A DNA stretch of 64,000 nucleotides, taken from assembly GCF_025837095.1 (NCBI RefSeq), contig NZ_CP107551.1:4086668-4150667 (forward strand), written 5' to 3'. Positions 24,664 to 32,104 of this stretch are shown here, piece after piece; the stretch's first letter is position 1; each line of letters begins with the position of its first letter. Origin of the DNA: Rhodococcus sp. Z13. GTDB lineage: Bacteria; Actinomycetota; Actinomycetes; Mycobacteriales; Mycobacteriaceae. The position numbers were made by a program, and so were the translations under genes. The notes under the pieces were generated by a model, which was not told where the DNA came from, made no database searches, and was given only the letters and a program-made list of their open reading frames with translations.

Positions 24664-26292
24664 TCACCGCGCTCCCACCGGCTCTCCCAGGGCCACCGCG
24701 ATCATCTCGTCCCGGTCCACCAGCTTCACCCGGGGGCGCCCCACGGCCCGGCCGGCGCTCTTCTCGTGGTTGTCGATCCGGCGCCAGCCCTGCAGGTCGA
24801 TGCGTTCGGGTCGCGCAGCAACGACGAACTCGGAGAACGCCTGTCGGTCTGCCTGTGGTTCGGGCAGCCGGCCCCCGACGAAGTCGGAGAGGATCGATGC
24901 GGCGGTCTCCGCCGAGCACACCTTGTTCGAGCCGATCACCCCGCTCGGTCCGCGCTTGATCCAGCCGGCCGTGTAGACCCCCGGCACCGGCTCACCGGTC
25001 GCGGGATCGACGACGGCACCGGCCCGGTTGGGGATGGTCCCGGTGCCCTCGTCGAACGGCACCGACGGGACCGGGGCCCCACGGAAACCGATCGACCGCA
25101 GCACCAATCCCGCCGCGATGTCCTCGGTGGCCGAACCGTTCGCGGCGTCACCCACCGCGACCCGCAGACCCTCGACCCGGTCCGTTCCCAGAACCTTCAC
25201 CGGCGACCGCAGGAACTGCAGGTGGATTCGCCGCTCCCCCGGTGCCGCCGTCGCCGCCGCACACCGGCCGAGGATCTCCTCCCGCACCCGGTCGAGCGCA
25301 GTGGAGGCCGAGAAGCCTTGCGACGCCGTGACGCTCACACCCGGCAGATCGGTCAGACCCAGCAGTTCGGCCGTGCTGAACGCCGCCGACTCAGGCCCTC
25401 GCCGGCCGAGAACGACGACCTCACGGATCCGGCTGGCCGCGAGCGCTTCCAGTGCATGGGGTGCGATGTCCGTCTTCACCAGGCGGGCGACGTCGCTGCT
25501 CAGGATCCGGGCGACGTCGAGCGCGACATTGCCGTTGCCGACGACCACGGCGCGTTCGCACGACAGGTCGAACACGCGATCCGCATGGTCGGGATGGCCG
25601 TTGTACCAGGCCACGAACTCACGGGCCGAGACACTGCCCGGAAGATCCTCACCGGGGACGCCCAGGGCACGATCACCGCTCGTCCCCGACGCGTACACCA
25701 CCGCGTGGTGGTGTCGCAGCAGGTCCTCGTGCGTGACGTGCGTACCGACCTCGACGCCGAGGAACACATCGACGTTCTTGCGCCCCAGGGTGCGGAGGAA
25801 GCCGGCGGAGACCTCCTTGGTGGACCTGTGGTCGGGCGCCACCCCGAACCGCACGAGCCCACCCGGCACGGGCAGCCGTTCCAGCACCGAGATCTCCACC
25901 GGCAGAAGCCGATCGGAGAGCAACGCTTCGGCGAGATAGCTCGCGGACGGTCCGCTGCCGACAATCGCGACCCGCAGCACGCCGGGCGCGTCCTTCACCT
26001 CGATCCTCTCGGGTTCCGGTTCCGGTACGGGCGTCGGATTGTCCTGGTAGTAGGCCGCGTTGATCTCGACGAACGACTGAGTCTCGGCGGTCAGATCCTC
26101 CGGCGGCACGATCGCGTCGACCGGGCACTCGTCGACGCACGCGCCGCAGTCGATGCACTTCTCCGGGTCGATGTAGAGCATCTCCGACGGGCGGAACAAC
26201 CGTTCCGCGGGCGTCGGGTGGATGCAGTCCACCGGGCAGACGGAGACGCATCCGGCATCCTTGCAGCACGGCTGGGTCACTACGTGGGCCAT
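24664..26292 (-). CDS. fprB: Ferredoxin--NADP+ reductase with N-terminal ferredoxin domain (FprB type)
   Basis: A 542-residue fusion. Residues 1-75 form a bacterial-type ferredoxin with two cysteine clusters (CCKDAGCVSVCPVDC and CIDCGACVDECPVDAI). The rest is a glutathione-reductase-like flavoprotein: FAD site VAIVGSGPSASYLAEALL, conserved PVPGGLVRFGVAPDH, NADP site VVGNGNVALDVARIL and the C-terminal FAD contact GWIKRGPSGVIGSNK. It shuttles electrons between NADPH and ferredoxins and could in principle feed the P450 ferredoxin 3.5 kb away, though nothing in the sequence proves that link. The cell-wall enzyme gene ends 33 bp upstream on the same strand. Confidence 0.93.
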   Translation of the reverse strand: MAHVVTQPCCKDAGCVSVCPVDCIHPTPAERLFRPSEMLYIDPEKCIDCGACVDECPVDAIVPPEDLTAETQSFVEINAAYYQDNPTPVPEPEPERIEVKDAPGVLRVAIVGSGPSASYLAEALLSDRLLPVEISVLERLPVPGGLVRFGVAPDHRSTKEVSAGFLRTLGRKNVDVFLGVEVGTHVTHEDLLRHHHAVVYASGTSGDRALGVPGEDLPGSVSAREFVAWYNGHPDHADRVFDLSCERAVVVGNGNVALDVARILSSDVARLVKTDIAPHALEALAASRIREVVVLGRRGPESAAFSTAELLGLTDLPGVSVTASQGFSASTALDRVREEILGRCAAATAAPGERRIHLQFLRSPVKVLGTDRVEGLRVAVGDAANGSATEDIAAGLVLRSIGFRGAPVPSVPFDEGTGTIPNRAGAVVDPATGEPVPGVYTAGWIKRGPSGVIGSNKVCSAETAASILSDFVGGRLPEPQADRQAFSEFVVAARPERIDLQGWRRIDNHEKSAGRAVGRPRVKLVDRDEMIAVALGEPVGAR

Positions 26293-26324
26293 CGTTTCAC
26301 CACTCCTCGAGGCGGACGGACGAG

Positions 26325-27635
26325 TCAGACGATGCGACGTGCTCGCATGTCGGGGAAGACCTCCCCGACGCGCACCACGTCACCGGTGGTCGGCGCGTGC
26401 ACCATCAGGCCACCGCCGAGGTAGATGCCGACGTGGCCGGGCCCGCCGGCCTGCCAGTTTCCGAAAACGAGATCCCCCGGGCGCGCCTCGTCGAGGGGCA
26501 CCTCGACGCCGACGGTCCACTGGGTCTCGGAGGTACGGGGCAGGACGATCCCGGTGGCGGCGTGCATCGCGAAGGAGGTGAGCCCGGAGCAGTCGAAGCC
26601 GCCGCCCGTGGGGCCCTCGATGTTGCCGCCGCCCCACACGTACGGCAGGCCGAGATAGCGGAACGCCTGCTCGATCACCATCTGGCCGAGATCGCGTACA
26701 TCCGAAGGAATCTCGAGAGCCAGCAGCGGTGAGAGTATGCGCTCGAAGGCCGGTCGTGCGGCGAGGATCCTCGCCACGTACGGCTTCGTCTCCCGCTCGT
26801 AGTCGGGATGCCCGCTGGGCATCCCGCCCGAGCGCAGCACCGCGTCCGCACCCGCGTTGTAGGAGGCGAGCGTGAGCGACAGGGTATCACCCGTGACGCG
26901 GCCCTGCTCCTTCCATTCCTCGATGCGGTTCCAGTTGTCGCACAGCATCCGTCCGGAGGCCATGACCGGGTCGGCGATACCGAACACGTCGGCCTTTCCA
27001 TCGCCGTCGGCGTCCTCGCCGTAGATCTCCCAGGTGCCGGGCATGAACTGTCCCGGGCCGAGGGCGCCGGCCGGAGAGACGGGCGCAGTGGGCCCGTACC
27101 GGAAACCGTTCTCGACGGAGTAGAGCGCGGCGAGCACGGGTGCGGTGATGCCCTCGCAGAGGTTGCCGGCCTTCTTCAGCCACGGAGCGAACACGGCGAC
27201 CGCACCGATCGGGGCGGTCACGGCGCTCGACGTGAGCGGGAACGTCGACGGGGGAACGAACACGGATGGCCCGAGGTCCGCCGAGGCGGCGGGAATCGTG
27301 ACCGACGGTGACGCCGTGAGGGATTCGGTCTCGTCCGGTTCCTCCGGTTCCGTCTCCTCGGGTTCGGCGCCTTCCCGTTCCGGCAGGTGTGCCTCCATCT
27401 CGGACTGCAACCGCCCGGTGACGTCGTCGACCATCTGCTCGGCCGAGACCCGCGCGTCCTCCGGCAGGGTGCCGATCGCGGCGGCCACTCCGTCCAGCAC
27501 CTGGCTCGCGCTCTGCTCGACGGCATGCGAAACGGCCTCGGCCTGTTCGACACCGATCTGGGGATCGACACCGAGGACGAGTGCACCTACAGCGGCTCCC
27601 AGTGTGACGACGAAGGACGACGGATCCACTGACAT
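26325..27635 (-). CDS. Bifunctional lytic transglycosylase / NlpC-P60 endopeptidase
   Basis: A 436-residue peptidoglycan hydrolase. An N-terminal hydrophobic stretch (SFVVTLGAAVGALVLGV) may anchor or export it; residues 25-130 are acidic and low complexity. A transglycosylase SLT domain follows with the catalytic Glu in YSVENGFRYGPTAPV and with PGQFMPGTWEIYG. The C-terminal NlpC/P60 domain has Cys in FDCSGLTSF, His in GPGHVGIYLGG and a third polar residue at MVHAP. This pairing is common in conjugative elements and in actinobacterial cell-wall remodelling; no other mobile-element gene is nearby, so a housekeeping role is more likely. Confidence 0.88.
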   Translation of the reverse strand: MSVDPSSFVVTLGAAVGALVLGVDPQIGVEQAEAVSHAVEQSASQVLDGVAAAIGTLPEDARVSAEQMVDDVTGRLQSEMEAHLPEREGAEPEETEPEEPDETESLTASPSVTIPAASADLGPSVFVPPSTFPLTSSAVTAPIGAVAVFAPWLKKAGNLCEGITAPVLAALYSVENGFRYGPTAPVSPAGALGPGQFMPGTWEIYGEDADGDGKADVFGIADPVMASGRMLCDNWNRIEEWKEQGRVTGDTLSLTLASYNAGADAVLRSGGMPSGHPDYERETKPYVARILAARPAFERILSPLLALEIPSDVRDLGQMVIEQAFRYLGLPYVWGGGNIEGPTGGGFDCSGLTSFAMHAATGIVLPRTSETQWTVGVEVPLDEARPGDLVFGNWQAGGPGHVGIYLGGGLMVHAPTTGDVVRVGEVFPDMRARRIV

Positions 27636-27754
27636 GACAGCTCACCTTTCGGAACGACGGTTTCCTCCGCTCGCGCTCGACAGCAGCATTGCGGGGAACG
27701 GGTTCCGTTCGCGCGGATGCGCGCAACGGCAGGAGGTACGGAGAACCGGCCGGT

Positions 27755-27783
27755 TCGTGACGAGTTCTCGCGAGTCGTCACGA
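27755..27783 (-). terminator. Hairpin downstream of the first cluster TetR gene
   Basis: TCGTGACGA and TCGTCACGA make a perfect 9-bp stem with an 11-base loop, located about 45 bp past the TetR stop. GC-rich flanks extend the pairing. Probably the terminator of the minus-strand TetR transcript. Confidence 0.55.
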
Positions 27784-27828
27784 GCGGCCGGTCGTGACGA
27801 TCCGAACCGATCGACGTCGGCGGTCGTG

Positions 27829-28449
27829 CTACGAGGCGGTGCTCGTGACGCCGGTGACGATGCCCGGCAGCAGCAGTTTGGTCAGCAGGTTCCGGTTCGT
27901 CTCCCCCATGGGATCACCGAAGTCCATGCGGCCGACGAGGATCAGCTCCACCAGCGTGATCCAGGTGCAGATCTCCGCGTCGGTGATGCCCTCGCGGATC
28001 TCGCCACGCGCACGCGCGGCCTCGATCAGGGGTGCCCACATCTCGAAGGTGAGCCGGGCGGCGAGTTCGGAACTGCCTTCGAGCGCGGTGCTGCGGCCGA
28101 CGTGCTCGGGGCTCACGATCAGGCGGATGGCCGCATCGCGTCGCCCGCGGTCGACCAGGTAGAGCAGCCCGTCGACCAGCTGCTCGGAGAAGGAGCCGAG
28201 GTGGGCGACGTACGCGTGCGCATCCCGGAAGAGTCGGCGGGCGCGGGCCTCGATCAGCGCGGTGATGAGGGTGTCGCGGTCGCGGAAGTAACGGTAGATC
28301 GTCGGGCGGGAGACGCCGGTTTCCCGGGCGACGTCGTCGATCGTGGTCTTGACGATCCCGAAACGCTCGACGGCGTTGTCCGCGGCAGCGAGGATCTGGG
28401 TGCGAGCGGTCTCGGCATTGTCACTGAGCACACTCTGACGCCGAGCCAT
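27829..28449 (-). CDS. TetR-family regulator (paralogue of the TetR at 30425)
   Basis: A 206-residue TetR protein. The DNA-binding domain is at residues 12-60 (KTTIDDVARETGVSRPTIYR). The C-terminal region carries FEMWAPLIEAARARGEIREG and ELILVGRMDFGD. It is clearly paralogous to the protein at 30425: both share the start MARR-S-VL-D-AETAR, the VSRP(T)IYRYF recognition helix and the AARLTFEMWAPL block. It lies downstream of the P450 but is separated from it by a strong hairpin, so it likely has its own promoter in the AT-rich stretch 28465-28495. It is one of two candidates for binding the CAAT-N12-ATTG motif. Confidence 0.88.
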   Translation of the reverse strand: MARRQSVLSDNAETARTQILAAADNAVERFGIVKTTIDDVARETGVSRPTIYRYFRDRDTLITALIEARARRLFRDAHAYVAHLGSFSEQLVDGLLYLVDRGRRDAAIRLIVSPEHVGRSTALEGSSELAARLTFEMWAPLIEAARARGEIREGITDAEICTWITLVELILVGRMDFGDPMGETNRNLLTKLLLPGIVTGVTSTAS

Positions 28450-28506
28450 ACACCCCCCTGCTGAATCCTTTACTTCCTCTTGAATGATTATAGGCGAGTT
28501 CGCCGT

Positions 28507-28545
28507 GCTCGCTCGCCGGCACCCGTCCGGGGCCGGCGAGCGAGC
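28507..28545 (-). terminator. Terminator after the P450 gene
   Basis: Perfect 14-bp inverted repeat (GCTCGCTCGCCGGC with its complement) around an 11-base loop, only seven bases past the P450 stop codon on the minus strand. Confidence 0.75.
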
Positions 28546-28551
28546 GATGTC

Positions 28552-29787
28552 TCACGCCGAGGGCGTGAACTTGATCGGCAGACGCATGCATCCACGCACC
28601 TGGCTGGCGTGCAGGATCGGCGGATCGTTCTCGATCAGCTCGTAGTCCGGGATCCGCCGGTGGATCTCTTCGAGCGCGATCGTCAGCTCGACACGCGCGA
28701 GGTGCGAGCCGAGGCAGCGGTGCGGACCGCCACCGAAGGTGAGGTGCCGGTTGGGATGCCGGTCGATCTGCAGCTCCTCCGGATCGTCGAACTCCTCCGG
28801 ATCGCGGTTCGCGGAGCAGATGGTGAGGATGAGCTGGTCGCCCTCCTTGATCTGCACCCCGCCGAGCTCGACATCGCGGGTGGCGCGACGGCCGGGCGTC
28901 ACCGGCGCCTCGAAGCGCAGGATCTCCTCCACCGCACTCGGAATCAGCGACTCGTCCTCGAGCAGCGCGCGACGCTGCTCGGGGTTCTTCGACAGGTGGA
29001 TGATCGACCAGGCGAGGGCGCCCTGCGTGGTGTGCAGTCCGGCGATGAGCAGCAGGAAGCACATGCGGTAGAGCTCTTCGTCGGTCAGCAGCCGCTTGCC
29101 GTCCTCGAACTCCACCTCGGTGTGAATGAGGGTCGAGGTAATGTCGTCGCCCGGGTTCTCGCGGCGCTCCTGGATCATCTTGTGGAAGTAGCCGAACATC
29201 GCGAAACCGGCGGCGACCTGCGCCTGCTGGTTCTCCTCGGGACTGAGACCCGGCTTGCCCATGAGCACGACATCGGTCGCCTCGGTGAACAGCGGGGCAT
29301 CCTCCATCGGCCAGTCCATGAGCGCGAGGAAGACGCGGGTCGGGAGTTCGTGTGCGAACGCCGAGATGAACTCGACCTCACCCTTGCCGGCGAAGTCGTC
29401 GATCAGCTCGTTGACCAGGTCCCGGATCTGCTCGTTGAGAGCTTTCATCCGGTTGGGGCTGAACAGCGGCTGCAGGGCGAGACGGTAGGCGGTGTGCTCC
29501 GGCGGGTCGAGCTCGATCGGGATGAACTTGCCCATGCCGCCGGGGCCCGTGACCAGATTGTTGGGGTAGCTCGAGAACGTCTCGGCGTCACGCAGGACTT
29601 CGTGGATCTCCTTGTACCGCGTGACGATCCAGTGCCCCCCGTAGGCAGTGGAGTACACGACCGGTCCCTTGGCGGCCAGCTCGGCGACGCGCTCCTGGAG
29701 GTTGTCGACCGGCTGAGCGAGGGTCTGGTCGTAGATGTCGAAATCGACCACCAGATGTTCCGGCACTGCCTTCTCTGTGGTTGTCAT
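28552..29787 (-). CDS. Cytochrome P450
   Basis: A 411-residue soluble bacterial P450. The heme signature FGGGPHRCLGSHLAR places the axial Cys at residue 358, the ExxR is in EEILRFEAPV, and the conserved DPPEHTAYRLALQPLFS segment is near residue 95. The I-helix reads AGLHTT at residues 249-254: the acid usually preceding the conserved Thr is a histidine. The ATG at 29787 follows GAGGAAGA closely; an upstream in-frame extension crosses into the ferredoxin gene and is not used. Substrate is unknown; the cluster suggests hydroxylation of a hydrophobic catabolic substrate. Electrons should come from the ferredoxin encoded just upstream. Confidence 0.92.
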   Translation of the reverse strand: MTTTEKAVPEHLVVDFDIYDQTLAQPVDNLQERVAELAAKGPVVYSTAYGGHWIVTRYKEIHEVLRDAETFSSYPNNLVTGPGGMGKFIPIELDPPEHTAYRLALQPLFSPNRMKALNEQIRDLVNELIDDFAGKGEVEFISAFAHELPTRVFLALMDWPMEDAPLFTEATDVVLMGKPGLSPEENQQAQVAAGFAMFGYFHKMIQERRENPGDDITSTLIHTEVEFEDGKRLLTDEELYRMCFLLLIAGLHTTQGALAWSIIHLSKNPEQRRALLEDESLIPSAVEEILRFEAPVTPGRRATRDVELGGVQIKEGDQLILTICSANRDPEEFDDPEELQIDRHPNRHLTFGGGPHRCLGSHLARVELTIALEEIHRRIPDYELIENDPPILHASQVRGCMRLPIKFTPSA

Positions 29788-29810
29788 GATTCTTCCTCTG
29801 GGTCGGGCCC

Positions 29811-30029
29811 TCAGCGGGGTTCGATGTTGAGTGCTCGTTCGGGGCAGACGACGACGGCCGCTTCGGCGGCACGCACGTCGTCCTCCGATGAAAGGTCGTG
29901 CAGGACAACCGGGTATCCCTGGTCGTCGCAGTCGATCAGTTGAGGGGAAGTGGAGTAGCACAGCCCGTGTCCGGCACAGACCGACATGTCCACCACGAGT
30001 CGTTGCACCTGCTGGCGAAGATCGGACAT
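29811..30029 (-). CDS. [3Fe-4S]-type P450 ferredoxin
   Basis: A 72-residue ferredoxin encoded 23 bp before the P450. The cluster-binding pattern is C-AGHGL-C followed by a distant CP (VVVCPERALNI), with a His in place of the usual second-position cysteine, as in single-cluster 3Fe-4S ferredoxins that serve actinobacterial P450s. ATG at 30029 gives the standard length. It is transcribed from the promoter overlapping the CAAT-N12-ATTG site at 30258, so ferredoxin and P450 are one unit. Confidence 0.9.
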   Translation of the reverse strand: MSDLRQQVQRLVVDMSVCAGHGLCYSTSPQLIDCDDQGYPVVLHDLSSEDDVRAAEAAVVVCPERALNIEPR

Positions 30030-30257
30030 TTGTTGTGTCCTGTCCTTTCGAACGTTCCTGCCCGGCGGTACCACCGGAAACCACCCCGGCGTGCGCGCGG
30101 GCGGGCCGGGCCACTGCGCCCGGTGAATGAACGAGAAAATCGGATTTGTTGCCGGACAGGGCGATCCGCCAACAAAGTACGACCGTTACCGGAGGGTCGA
30201 GGACTCGATCACCGGTGTCCGATCCATGTGACACAGGTTACCCGCATGTTCCATGTT

Positions 30258-30281
30258 ACGTCAATCGAAATTTGTAAATTG
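30258..30281 (-). promoter_or_regulatory. Conserved operator/promoter element, copy A (ferredoxin-P450)
   Basis: Core CAATCGAAATTTGTAAATTG preceded by ACGT on the plus strand. Its left part is the complement of a TTGACG -35 box (30259-30264), followed at an 18-base spacing by TAACCT as -10 on the minus strand. The core has CAAT/ATTG ends 12 bases apart. The same 24-bp element recurs at 33806 and 44593 in the same orientation to a downstream minus-strand gene. Confidence 0.75.
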
Positions 30282-30352
30282 ATTCGTCGTGTCGGGTCCG
30301 CAGGTCACGCGCCGGCGGAACACCGCAGGCGAAAAGGGCGTCACCCCACGAA

Positions 30353-30382
30353 GAACGCCCGCGGAAAGTTCCGCGGGTGTTC
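30353..30382 (-). terminator. Terminator after the second cluster TetR gene
   Basis: Stem of 14 bp (GAACGCCCGCGGAA with TTCCGCGGGTGTTC, one wobble) and a two-base apex that will open to a larger loop, located about 43 bp past the TetR stop on the minus strand. Confidence 0.7.
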
Positions 30383-30424
30383 GTTCACACGAGTGGGAGC
30401 CCGGCCGTCAGCGGCCCCGTCGTC

Positions 30425-31051
30425 TCAGCGACTCTGCGGCGCCGGCGCGTCCTTGATGATGCACGGCAGCAGGAAGTTGGTGAGCATGCGCCGATTGTCC
30501 GGATCGTCGTCCGAGTGGAAGTCCATGCGCCCCACCAGGATGAGCTGCACCAGCGCGATCCACTGGCAGATCTCCTCGTCGGTGAGCCCCTCGCGGATCT
30601 CACCGCGCTCCCGGGCCTCCTCGAGCAGCGGCGCCCACATCTCGAAGGTCAGCCGTGCGGCGAGACCACTGCTGCCCACCAGCGCGGTGGCCATGTCCAT
30701 GTGCTCGGGGCTGACGATCAGCCGGACGATGGGGTCCTGCCGGCCCCGGTCGACGAGGAAGATCAGACCGTCCACGATCTGCTCGGCGAAGGTGGGCCGT
30801 TCGCGCAGGTAGTCGCGGGCCTTGTCGAAGAGGCGGCGCGAGCGCGTCTCGATCAGCGCGATGATCAGCGAATCGCGGTCCCCGAAGTAGCGGTACACCG
30901 TCGGCCGCGAGACGCCGGCCTCCTTCGCGATGTCGTCCATGGTGGTCTTCACGACCCCGTACCGCTGGAACATCGTCTCGGCGGCCTTCAGGATCTTGCC
31001 GCGCGCCGTTTCCGCGTCGTCGCCGAGTACTCCCGACCGCCGTCGCGCCAT
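30425..31051 (-). CDS. TetR-family regulator (paralogue of the TetR at 27829)
   Basis: A 208-residue TetR protein with helix-turn-helix KTTMDDIAKEAGVSRPTVYR near residues 33-55 and the same C-terminal blocks as the TetR at 27829 (AARLTFEMWAPLLEEARERG; QLILVGRMDFHSDDDP). ATG at 31051 follows GCAGGAG. Its own promoter region (31090-31120) contains a TTGACA box next to TTGTAAC, related to but not a clean copy of the CAAT-N12-ATTG element, so autoregulation is possible. Together with its paralogue it is a prime candidate regulator for the P450, ligase and SDR operons. Confidence 0.88.
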   Translation of the reverse strand: MARRRSGVLGDDAETARGKILKAAETMFQRYGVVKTTMDDIAKEAGVSRPTVYRYFGDRDSLIIALIETRSRRLFDKARDYLRERPTFAEQIVDGLIFLVDRGRQDPIVRLIVSPEHMDMATALVGSSGLAARLTFEMWAPLLEEARERGEIREGLTDEEICQWIALVQLILVGRMDFHSDDDPDNRRMLTNFLLPCIIKDAPAPQSR

Positions 31052-31156
31052 CCCGCAGCTCCTGCCCTGTCGTTGCCGTGTGACACGGCAGATGTTACAA
31101 GATTCGTTCGATGTCAACGAGAGTTGGCCGCGGCCCCTCCTGCGATGTCGAACACA

Positions 31157-31192
31157 ACTCGGCCCTCCCCCGCTACCGGGAGAGGGCCGAGT
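31157..31192 (-). terminator. Terminator after the enoyl-CoA hydratase
   Basis: Perfect 11-bp stem ACTCGGCCCTC/GAGGGCCGAGT with an internal CCC/GGG extension, 35 bp beyond the hydratase stop. A second GC-rich palindrome (ACCGGCCG...CGGCCGGT) lies at about 31203-31221. Confidence 0.75.
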
Positions 31193-31226
31193 GTGAGGGT
31201 TCACCGGCCGCTTCGGCCGGTCGTTA

Positions 31227-32072
31227 TCAGTTGCCGAACAGATCCGGCAGACCGTCCGAGACACGGTTGGGGAACTTCGGTTCCCGCTTGTCGAGGAACG
31301 CCTCGACGCCCTCCCGGACGTCGTCGGACGTCCCCCGGACGTAGATCCCCACCGATTCGGCGCGGTGGGCGATCTCCGGGTCGGGGGCACCGAGCATCCG
31401 CCACATCAACTGCCTGGTCAGAGCCGCGGACACCGGGGCGGTGCCGGACACCAGCTCCCGTGCGACCTCCAGGGCCCGGTCGAGGACCTGCCCGGCCGGC
31501 ACGACCTCGCGGACCAGCCCCCGGTCGAGTGCCTCCGCGACCGGCACGGTCTTCCCGCCGACCGTCCATTCGACGGCCGTCGAGATCCCCACCGCGCGCG
31601 GCAGGAACCAGGTCGAGCACGCCTCCGGGACGAGTCCGCGGCGGGTGAACACGAAACCGAACTTCGCGGTGTCCGCTGCGATGCGAACGTCGGCGGGCAG
31701 GGTCATGGTCACACCGACCCCGGCCGCGGGGCCGTTGATCGCGGCGATCACCGGCTTGAGGGACCGGTAGATCCGCAGGGTGACGCGTCCGCCCAGGTCC
31801 GGCGGCGCGCCACCCGTGTCGGGATCGTCGCCGAGGACGAAGGTGTCGCCCCCGGCCGCGAGATCAGCACCGGCGCAGAACCCCCGTCCCGTCCCGGTGA
31901 CGACGACGGCGCGCACGTCGTCGTCGGCATCGGTCTCGTCGAACACCTCGATGACGCGTTCACCCATCTCGTTCGTGAAGGCGTTGAGACGATCCGGTCG
32001 ATTCAGACGGATCACGGCGATCTCGCCGTGACGTTCGAGAACGACGGGGTTCTCGTTGCCGGTCTCGGACAC
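31227..32072 (-). CDS. Enoyl-CoA hydratase/isomerase family protein
   Basis: A 281-residue crotonase-fold enzyme starting at GTG 32072. The CoA-binding segment GRGFCAGADLAAGGD is near residue 67 and the second oxyanion-hole segment INGPAAGVGVTMTLPADV near residue 115. The first catalytic Glu position reads FTRRGLVPEACST with a Glu retained, as in isomerase/hydratase members acting on branched or cyclic acyl-CoAs. An insertion after CAGADLAAGG (TFVLGDDPDTGGAPPDLGG) is longer than in classic hydratases. It follows the acyl-CoA ligase by 32 bp and should be co-transcribed with it. Confidence 0.88.
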   Translation of the reverse strand: MSETGNENPVVLERHGEIAVIRLNRPDRLNAFTNEMGERVIEVFDETDADDDVRAVVVTGTGRGFCAGADLAAGGDTFVLGDDPDTGGAPPDLGGRVTLRIYRSLKPVIAAINGPAAGVGVTMTLPADVRIAADTAKFGFVFTRRGLVPEACSTWFLPRAVGISTAVEWTVGGKTVPVAEALDRGLVREVVPAGQVLDRALEVARELVSGTAPVSAALTRQLMWRMLGAPDPEIAHRAESVGIYVRGTSDDVREGVEAFLDKREPKFPNRVSDGLPDLFGN

Positions 32073-32104
32073 GGTGGCTCCCTCCCGGTCCCCGAGCGGA
32101 GGGC

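Larger units (their letters stand above)
30030..30424. other. 395-bp intergenic region between ferredoxin and TetR genes
   Basis: No gene is visible. It contains the promoter and conserved operator for the ferredoxin/P450 unit near 30230-30290 and a hairpin ending the TetR gene at 30353-30382. The 5' untranslated leader of the ferredoxin mRNA would be close to 200 bases, which is long; I see no riboswitch-like structure in it. Confidence 0.6.

Noticed and set aside
26325-27635. Transglycosylase/NlpC-P60 gene considered as a sign of an integrated conjugative element
   Set aside because: No integrase, relaxase, FtsK/VirB4-type gene, direct-repeat ends or tRNA site is seen around it.
30030-30250. 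Long leader of the ferredoxin-P450 unit considered as a riboswitch
   Set aside because: I found no conserved riboswitch core or a convincing alternative terminator structure before the ferredoxin start.
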